From JAFMDF01 sp965277445 (GTDB lineage: Bacteria > Bacteroidota > Bacteroidia > Chitinophagales > Saprospiraceae), in assembly GCA_965277445.1 (NCBI GenBank), contig CBDICY010000032.1, forward strand, positions 248,001 to 312,000: a stretch of 64,000 nucleotides of DNA. Direction: 5' to 3'. Numbering within the stretch: position 1 is the stretch's first letter; every line of letters starts with the position of its first letter. The notes beneath the pieces were generated by a model. The model saw nothing but the letters and a program-made list of their open reading frames with translations, ran no database searches and was not told the DNA's origin. A program made the position numbers and the translations under genes. Below are positions 58,325 through 64,000 of this stretch, piece by piece.

Positions 58325-60226
58325 CTACTCGAATTGATACCATATCGGAGAAGACCAAGCCCGTTCCTGTGTACTAGTAGGCACTTCCGAAAGCGGAGCA
58401 AGACCAAGTGCAGCCGCATCATAAGTCGTCCATCTAGGCGTCGGAATTTCCAATACCCTTACATAATAAACGGCAGACTGACTAGCATCAAAAGTCGGGT
58501 CTTTCCAAATAGTTTGTAAACTGACTGCACCGATGTCATTTGTATAAGTAGCGGTTGCAACATCAACTGTAGAGCCAATAGTTGGTAGTTTTCCATTGGC
58601 ATCTACACTCCTATCGTCCGCCCAAACTACTTCAAAAATTTGTTCTTGTGGATTTCCTTCTTTATCCAAATATCCTTTGATGACTTGTACTCGGTCCAGA
58701 TTCGCCCCTTCCCCATCTTTGATAGCCTGAATAAGGAAAGTTGGTGGACGGTGGACGGTAGACGGTGGACGGGTTAGGTCGCTGCCCATTGGTACACCAT
58801 TAGCATAAGCTTTTGTTACCCAATCTTCACCCGTTAAGGAATCTACTTCCAAATCCCATCCAGAAAAAAAGCGCAGTTTAATTCTAGGACCAGAAGTTGC
58901 AAAAGTTTCTTTACGCTTCATAGCTTCAAAAATCGCTTCTCTAGTATTTTCTTTTGCCCAGACCCCTGCTAATCCAGCCGCACTCCAAAATTTTGAGGGT
59001 CTTAGTATAGTCTTATCCATACGGATTTCTGGCGTAGCATCTACCACTCCTAATTTGCCAATATAATTATCCTCCTCTACGGCACTCGCCCCATTATGTC
59101 CATCCGAACTACCAATAAATCCAAATTTAAATGGATTTGTCCCTAAAGATTTTTCATAAGCTAACCCATCTTTTAATGCCCCTCTCACATAGCTATGCTT
59201 CGGTTGACTGGGAGGCGGTGGAAAGGAAGAAGTAAAAGTATAGGCATATATTTCATAATCGGCGAATTCATCATTTGGGGATAAGACAGGATGGGTCATG
59301 GATTGCCCTTTAATTTGTACGACTTCATTGATAGGCTCATTACGAGAACGAGTTTGTGCATAGGCCGCGGTTAATGCTTTTCCATTGCTGGTTTCTGAAT
59401 TATACATCAGACCATTACTCATATTGGCATTATGTGGAATCGCCAATAAATCAATGCCCTTAGCTCGCTCTTTATCCATCCAAGCCCATAAATCTTCTGG
59501 GTCTTGAGAATTAAAAGCAGAGAAGGGAATGCCTGATACTTTTCCGCCTTTAAAGACTACATTACGGTGTAAATTTTGGGCATATTGTTCTTTCGCAAAT
59601 ACTACTGATGGATTCGACGTCCATTCATAAGCAGGAAAAGTCGTAAATTTTCCTGGTTCATAATGGCGGTCAGCAGCAGCTACAATCCGTTGCCAAGTCG
59701 TTTGAATAATGTCTTTGTCAAGGAGTTCTTCATAGGGCCAACTAGCTGCCATACTCATCCCTATTTTGCCAAAAGCTTGTGAGGAAACCTCCCTATCCCG
59801 GTTATTAATTTCTTTAGCTATGGCTAATTTCGCTAATGGGTTTTCGGCATCCTGCATTTGCATCATGATGCCCATATATTCGGAATGGTCGGTGACCGCC
59901 ATAAAGTCGAGCGCACGTCCCATTTGAATGGGCTTGCCGCTTGCATGAGCAATTGCTTCTCCTTTTCCAAAATTGTAGGCATCGTCTGGGCTGGTCCTTA
60001 CATTAAATATAAAGGCATCAAAAGACCAACTCGTATGCACATGTAAATCTCCAAAATAGGCATTCCTGTTTTCGTTGAAACCAGCCGTTTGACCCGTATG
60101 AATTTTCGTAGATAATGGGGTGGTTTCGTTATATGGTCGCTCACTATTGCGTATGTGAAAGAACCATATATAGGCTAGTAGTGCTATCGAGAAAAGGAAT
60201 AATAGAACACGGAGAAAGTATTTCAT
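58325..60226 (-). CDS. DUF3604 domain protein
   Basis: 633 residues with an N-terminal membrane anchor (FLRVLLFLFSIALLAYIWFF). DUF3604/PHP-like motifs: AYFGDLHVHTSWSFDAFIFN (metal His pair), VTDHSEYMG, PHNANMSNG, FGFIGSSDGHNG. Proteins of this family accompany sulfatases and lyases in marine bacteria; the PHP-like metal site suggests hydrolase activity in the periplasm. Near residue 490, GSDLTRPPSTVHRPPTFLIQ is encoded by four GTGGACG heptamers (58744-58771), an unusual intrusion of an intergenic repeat. Upstream of two sulfatase genes in the opposite order on the same strand. Confidence 0.85.
   Translation of the reverse strand: MKYFLRVLLFLFSIALLAYIWFFHIRNSERPYNETTPLSTKIHTGQTAGFNENRNAYFGDLHVHTSWSFDAFIFNVRTSPDDAYNFGKGEAIAHASGKPIQMGRALDFMAVTDHSEYMGIMMQMQDAENPLAKLAIAKEINNRDREVSSQAFGKIGMSMAASWPYEELLDKDIIQTTWQRIVAAADRHYEPGKFTTFPAYEWTSNPSVVFAKEQYAQNLHRNVVFKGGKVSGIPFSAFNSQDPEDLWAWMDKERAKGIDLLAIPHNANMSNGLMYNSETSNGKALTAAYAQTRSRNEPINEVVQIKGQSMTHPVLSPNDEFADYEIYAYTFTSSFPPPPSQPKHSYVRGALKDGLAYEKSLGTNPFKFGFIGSSDGHNGASAVEEDNYIGKLGVVDATPEIRMDKTILRPSKFWSAAGLAGVWAKENTREAIFEAMKRKETFATSGPRIKLRFFSGWDLEVDSLTGEDWVTKAYANGVPMGSDLTRPPSTVHRPPTFLIQAIKDGEGANLDRVQVIKGYLDKEGNPQEQIFEVVWADDRSVDANGKLPTIGSTVDVATATYTNDIGAVSLQTIWKDPTFDASQSAVYYVRVLEIPTPRWTTYDAAALGLAPLSEVPTSTQERAWSSPIWYQFE
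58744..58771. repeat. GTGGACG heptamer repeat inside the DUF3604 gene
   Basis: GTGGACG, GTGGACG, GTAGACG, GTGGACG. The same heptamer as the intergenic locus 43321. On the coding strand it reads CGTCCAC and encodes part of RPPSTVHRPP in frame. Confidence 0.8.
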
Positions 60227-60247
60227 TGAAAGCGATTTTTTTTTAGT

Positions 60248-60316
60248 AGCTTAGACATTCCTGTCTGAGCAGTATTTGTTATCTAACTTGCTCAGACAGG
60301 AATGTCTAAGCTACTT
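60248..60316. repeat. Hairpin between the DUF3604 and sulfatase genes
   Basis: GTAGCTTAGACATTCCTGTC (from about 60247) is the reverse complement of GACAGGAATGTCTAAGCTAC (to about 60313), with GAGCA/TGCTC continuing inward. A long stem of 20 bp or more filling the spacer; may attenuate or process the shared transcript. Confidence 0.65.
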
Positions 60317-61959
60317 TAGTTTGTCCAAAAAATATACTCATCGTCCTCCGTCACATCTTTCCTTATAGGTTCATCAATCAGCACAGGCGAGGTAAGTGCC
60401 CCTTTCCAAATAGGTTCGGCTTGTTGTTCCGCCATCAATTCTTCTCGGAGTGTTGATAAGTCCGCTAACTTTTGAGGATTCGTTGCAGCCAAATTATGTT
60501 GTTCTGTCGGGTCAGTATTTAAATCAAATAGCCATTTTTTATCTTGCCACTCATCCACTTGTAATTTCCAACCATCTTTAATAAGAAAAGAATACGTACC
60601 ACTTTTGCAGAATAAAGGTCGGTCGGGTTCTCCTGCTTGTTCGCCTGTGAGATAGGGTAAAATATTTTCGCCATCCATTTTTCTATCGGTTGGCAAAGTT
60701 GCCCCTGTTAATGTACCAAGCGTTGAAAAAATATCTACATTAGAGACTCGTCCATCATATCGTTGACCACCTTGGATGCTTTTTGGATAACTGACAATAA
60801 AAGGAATGTGAACGCCACCTTCAAAAAAGGTGACTTTCCAACCCCGAAAAGGTTTGTTCACATTTGGTAAGCCATAGGTGTTAGGCGCACCATTATCACT
60901 TGTAAAAATGATAATCGTATTATCGTCAATCCCATTCTCTTTTAAGGCTTGGCGGATTTTTCCAACTCCTCTATCTACTGTCATTACCATTGCTGCCTGT
61001 ACTCGTTCGACGTGGTTGTCGATGTAGTCCAATTTGTCGTAATCTGATTGTAAAGCTTGCAAAGGTCTATGCACCGCCCAATATGCCAAATACAAGAAAA
61101 AGGGTTGGTTTTTGTTTTTTTCAATGACTTTAACTGCCTCATTAGTTAGATAATCCGTCAAATGACCATCGGGTTTAAAGGGAGCGCTATCATTAAACTG
61201 AACGGCGTATGGTAGATTTGCAAAAACAAATTTATCCATAATATCGGTCAATTTGGCATTCACCACATCTGGATGGTTTTCGGGTAAAAACAGACTGCCT
61301 GATTCTATCCAAAGACTTTCATCAAAACCATGATTGGTTGGTATATAATCTTTGCTACCGCCCAAATGCCATTTTCCCACCTGCACCGAATGATAACCCT
61401 GTGGTTTCAGCATTTCTGGAATAGTGATTTCAGACGGTGGTAAACCCATGTCACTAACAGGTGGCAATTGATTGTCTATATCCTCACGGTAGATAGGAGG
61501 CATTGCCCTATCTTTAGCCAAATAGTCTATTATTTTTCCATACCCTTTAGCCGTTGGCGTAAATTCATAACCAAATCGGGTAGCAAATCTACCTGTCAAC
61601 AAAGCGGCCCTTGACGGCGAACAAACCGCTGTAGCGGAATAACCATTTGTACACAGCACCCCGTCTGCCGCTAATTGGTCGATGTTGGGCGTTTTAAATA
61701 GTCCATTCGCCAAGCCACCACCGTAGGTGCTCACTTCATTGAACCCTAAATCGTCCACCATAATCACTACGATATTGGGTTTATCAGACGTTCTAGTGGT
61801 CGGTCCATCCTGCCATGCGGTCGGCTGGTTTTCAGCGACTGGATTTTTAAATTCGCGAATTATACTTGGTAACCTGTGCCAGTTGTTACTAAACCAAATA
61901 CCGCCAATAATGCCGATTAAGGCTATAATTCCGAGCGTGATAAGTAGCTTTTTTTTCAT
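60316..61959 (-). CDS. Arylsulfatase (type I sulfatase)
   Basis: 547 residues with an N-terminal membrane segment (MKKKLLITLGIIALIGIIGG). Metal site VVIMVDDLGFNEV (Asp69, Asp70); the formylglycine cysteine Cys113 in the consensus CSPSRAALLTGR; then VGKWHLGG, FIIFTSDNGAPN and a C-terminal KWLFDLNTDPTEQHNL. Needs an anaerobic or FGE maturase elsewhere. It removes sulfate esters from polysaccharides or lipids in the periplasm. Likely co-transcribed with the second sulfatase gene 145 bp upstream. Confidence 0.93.
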   Translation of the reverse strand: MKKKLLITLGIIALIGIIGGIWFSNNWHRLPSIIREFKNPVAENQPTAWQDGPTTRTSDKPNIVVIMVDDLGFNEVSTYGGGLANGLFKTPNIDQLAADGVLCTNGYSATAVCSPSRAALLTGRFATRFGYEFTPTAKGYGKIIDYLAKDRAMPPIYREDIDNQLPPVSDMGLPPSEITIPEMLKPQGYHSVQVGKWHLGGSKDYIPTNHGFDESLWIESGSLFLPENHPDVVNAKLTDIMDKFVFANLPYAVQFNDSAPFKPDGHLTDYLTNEAVKVIEKNKNQPFFLYLAYWAVHRPLQALQSDYDKLDYIDNHVERVQAAMVMTVDRGVGKIRQALKENGIDDNTIIIFTSDNGAPNTYGLPNVNKPFRGWKVTFFEGGVHIPFIVSYPKSIQGGQRYDGRVSNVDIFSTLGTLTGATLPTDRKMDGENILPYLTGEQAGEPDRPLFCKSGTYSFLIKDGWKLQVDEWQDKKWLFDLNTDPTEQHNLAATNPQKLADLSTLREELMAEQQAEPIWKGALTSPVLIDEPIRKDVTEDDEYIFWTN

Positions 61960-62104
61960 ATTAATTTTAAAAGTAGCTTATTTGAGCAGTCTTTATATTA
62001 TTTGCTCAGATTATTTTACGTGCCTTGAAATTAGGAATTTGGACAATAAAAAAGGTAGGTTTAGTTTTTAAAAAAATAGCTTTTCAACGAAGGGTTGGAT
62101 TTTT

Positions 62105-63877
62105 TCAATGAATGGTAAGTAGCTTTTTTCTTTTGAACCATCGCCAAACAAAAAACCCAATCAATAAAATAATAAAGCCCATCAACCAAGGTCGAATCGC
62201 AGTGGAAATAATCGCAGCTATTTTATTAGCTAATTCTGCTAGTGCCTCGTATTGCGTCCCCATTTCCAAAACGCCCATTTTTTTGGAATAATCGGCATAG
62301 TCTTTTATTAGTTCCGCAAATAATTGCGGGTGAGATAGTGCTAAATCGTTCATTTCTCCTGGGTCTTCTTTAATATTATATAATCGCCATTTAAAATCAC
62401 CTAAAGGGCGAGCATTTCTGGTCAATTTGAAATCTCCTTTGAAAAGAGCAGCATGTCCTGCTGCCTCTACACCAATAGGTTCATCCTTTTGATATACAAG
62501 TATTGAGTCTTGCTTAATAGCAGGTAGTAAATTCCTTCCCGTCATCGGGGTAGGTGTTGATTTTTCTTCAATGCCTGCCAATGCTAAAATTGTTGGCGTT
62601 ACATCCGTTACAAAAGAAAAAGCAGCACGTTTTTGAGCTATTGGAATATTTTTTCCAGCAATAATCAAGGGTACTCTCAAACCGCCTTCACCAGCATAAA
62701 ATTTAAAAAAGGAAGAAGGGCCTGCTGCTGCGCTTGCCATTTCTGGTCCAATAAAACCATAGTATCCTGATTCCCCTAAACGGTTTTGGTCTCGATGATA
62801 ACCGACCCATTTCATCCACATTTCTGCGGGAGCACCTTCTGTTACACCTCCTTCTGGTCCATTATCGGAAGTAATGATGAACACCGTATTGTCGTACAAC
62901 CCCCTACTTTTTAAGTAAGTAATATACCGACCAATGTGATAATCCATCGCCTCCAACATAGCAGCATTGACTGCCATATCATTGGCAACGATTTGTTGTT
63001 CGGCTTTACTCAATTTATCCCAATCTCTTAATTCGGGACGCAACGCTTCCATTGTAGCCTCCTTTTGAACAAGACCTAATTGTTTCGCTTTTTCAAAACG
63101 CTGTTGTTTTAACTTATCCCAACCGTCTTTATACACCCCTTTGTATTTTTTAACAAATTCAGCAGGGGCTTGTACAGGAATATGAATCGCTTGAAAAGGT
63201 AAATAACTAAAAAATGGCTGGTCTTTATTGGGTTCTTCCTCCATAAATTCCATCATCTTATCCACCAAAAATTCGGAGGAATAAAAGTTATCTGGTAGTT
63301 TTTCTAAGGGTTCACCATCGGCAAACCATGGCGTATTTCCTTTAAAAGGTAAATAACCTTTGATGTCATAATTGTCACCACCAGATGCCCCTAAAATAAA
63401 ACTACGGTCAAATCCACGTCTAGTCGGTAAGGTGTAGGAGGTATTCCCCAAATGCCATTTTCCTGCGATGTAAGTATTGTATCCATTACGCTTTAATTGG
63501 GTAGCAACCGTCTCCACTCTAGTATTCAAAATACCCTCATAATTAGGATGCGCTGTGTGTTCGGGAGCTAAAAAAACAGGCAAATTGGGTACCCCTGCCA
63601 AGTGACTATCACAACCCGTCAGCAACATCGCCCGAGCAGGCGCGCACATCAGGGAGGAGTGGTAATTGGTAAACATTGTTCCCTGATGGGCTAATCTATC
63701 AATATTAGGTGTGTAAGCCTCGCCGCCGTAAACGCCAAAATCTTGTAGAGCGGCATCATCTACAAGAATGAGAACGAAATTGGGCTTTTCAGTAATTGTA
63801 TGCTCCTCTTGTAAAGCTTGACTGAAAAGGAAATTTCCAGAAAGAATAAAAACGCCAATGAAAAGTTGTTTATACAT
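62105..63877 (-). CDS. Arylsulfatase with C-terminal membrane anchor
   Basis: 590 residues. Signal peptide MYKQLFIGVFILSGNFLFSQ; metal site LILVDDAALQDFG; formylglycine cysteine Cys78 in CAPARAMLLTG (the Ala-Pro-Ala-Arg variant accepted by maturases); AGKWHLGN; VFIITSDNGPEG. The C-terminus has a membrane helix followed by a positively charged tail (PWLMGFIILLIGFFVWRWFK RKK), so the enzyme is probably tethered to the inner membrane facing the periplasm. Paired with the CSPSR sulfatase; different substrates are probable. Confidence 0.92.
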   Translation of the reverse strand: MYKQLFIGVFILSGNFLFSQALQEEHTITEKPNFVLILVDDAALQDFGVYGGEAYTPNIDRLAHQGTMFTNYHSSLMCAPARAMLLTGCDSHLAGVPNLPVFLAPEHTAHPNYEGILNTRVETVATQLKRNGYNTYIAGKWHLGNTSYTLPTRRGFDRSFILGASGGDNYDIKGYLPFKGNTPWFADGEPLEKLPDNFYSSEFLVDKMMEFMEEEPNKDQPFFSYLPFQAIHIPVQAPAEFVKKYKGVYKDGWDKLKQQRFEKAKQLGLVQKEATMEALRPELRDWDKLSKAEQQIVANDMAVNAAMLEAMDYHIGRYITYLKSRGLYDNTVFIITSDNGPEGGVTEGAPAEMWMKWVGYHRDQNRLGESGYYGFIGPEMASAAAGPSSFFKFYAGEGGLRVPLIIAGKNIPIAQKRAAFSFVTDVTPTILALAGIEEKSTPTPMTGRNLLPAIKQDSILVYQKDEPIGVEAAGHAALFKGDFKLTRNARPLGDFKWRLYNIKEDPGEMNDLALSHPQLFAELIKDYADYSKKMGVLEMGTQYEALAELANKIAAIISTAIRPWLMGFIILLIGFFVWRWFKRKKLLTIH

Positions 63878-63888
63878 GTTCTAATTTC

Positions 63889-64000
63889 TTAATCTAGAAT
63901 TTTCTTCGAAGAATTTTCCAAAATAATCGCTTTCATTTTCTGCGCTGTTTCATATCCACTATTTTGATTTTGTCCTGTAACAAATCGACGTTCTTCATCC
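63889..64000 (-). CDS. DJ-1/PfpI-family protein (3' end only)
   Basis: The window ends inside the gene. The last 36 codons, minus strand, read DEERRFVTGQNQNSGYETAQ then KMKAIILENSSKKILD and TAA at 63889. The VTGQNP-S-x-xA pattern is the usual ending of DJ-1/PfpI type 1 glutamine amidotransferase-like proteins (chaperone/glyoxalase group). Starts beyond 64000. Confidence 0.6.
   Translation of the reverse strand, partial: DEERRFVTGQNQNSGYETAQKMKAIILENSSKKILD

Overview
The window looks like chromosomal DNA of a free-living Bacteroidota bacterium, most likely of the Saprospiria/Lewinella-Haliscomenobacter kind. Evidence: AT-rich composition, a type IX secretion C-terminal domain with Ig-like, dockerin-like and cohesin-like modules, a SusC-like TonB receptor, many lipoproteins, TAnnTTTG-type -7 promoter boxes, a LytS-type kinase, and long gene-poor spacers full of small palindromic repeats. 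No rRNA or CRISPR array was seen; there is one tRNA, Ala(GGC).

Layout. 1-2.6 kb: 3' part of a large secreted adhesin-like protein. 2.9-6.4 kb: methyltransferases, two gene wrecks and an EamA transporter. 6.7-9.5 kb: peroxiredoxin, ClpS, LytS-like kinase and a dioxygenase-like lipoprotein. 10.4-12.0 kb: a complete ISKra4-type insertion sequence that cut a membrane-protein gene. 12.4-18 kb: alkaline phosphatase, a patatin/BamA fusion and a NUDIX hydrolase. 18.4-27.2 kb: a lipid/acyl-CoA catabolism region with three full acyl-CoA dehydrogenases, an enoyl-CoA hydratase, two MDR-type dehydrogenases, an ABM-type monooxygenase and a methyltransferase. 28-41 kb: TonB receptor, serine hydrolase, patatin, a Rieske protein with reversed domain order, D-aminoacylase-like amidohydrolase, ThuA protein and GPH sugar symporter. 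41.5-46.7 kb: a broken Baeyer-Villiger monooxygenase, an SDR, an AraC regulator and a tight four-gene operon with two unequal isochorismatase-like proteins and a PaaI thioesterase. 46.7-53 kb: pyrF, an aminoglycoside adenylyltransferase-like gene, an IS1634-type element with an 8-bp target duplication, a PfkB kinase, an alpha/beta hydrolase and a Crp-like regulator. 53.2-54.3 kb: gene-poor repeats with an acyl-CoA dehydrogenase fragment. 54.1-58.3 kb: a small integrated element (tyrosine recombinase, HTH protein, membrane protein). 58.3-64 kb: DUF3604 protein, two sulfatases and the tail of a DJ-1/PfpI protein.

The strongest unexplained signal is in the integrated element. The octamer AAAAGGCA (long form AAAAGGCAGTT, extended AACTGCCTTTTAAA on the other strand) occurs 16 times in about 2 kb (56.25-58.22 kb), in both orientations, in several reading frames and four times in or next to the intergenic gap, against about five copies seen by eye in the other 62 kb. 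This points to selection on DNA, for example an iteron or partition site array. Other signals are a family of hairpin-forming heptanucleotide repeats scattered through the intergenic regions, one of which sits inside a coding sequence, and a tandem isochorismatase pair in which the two copies have lost different catalytic residues.
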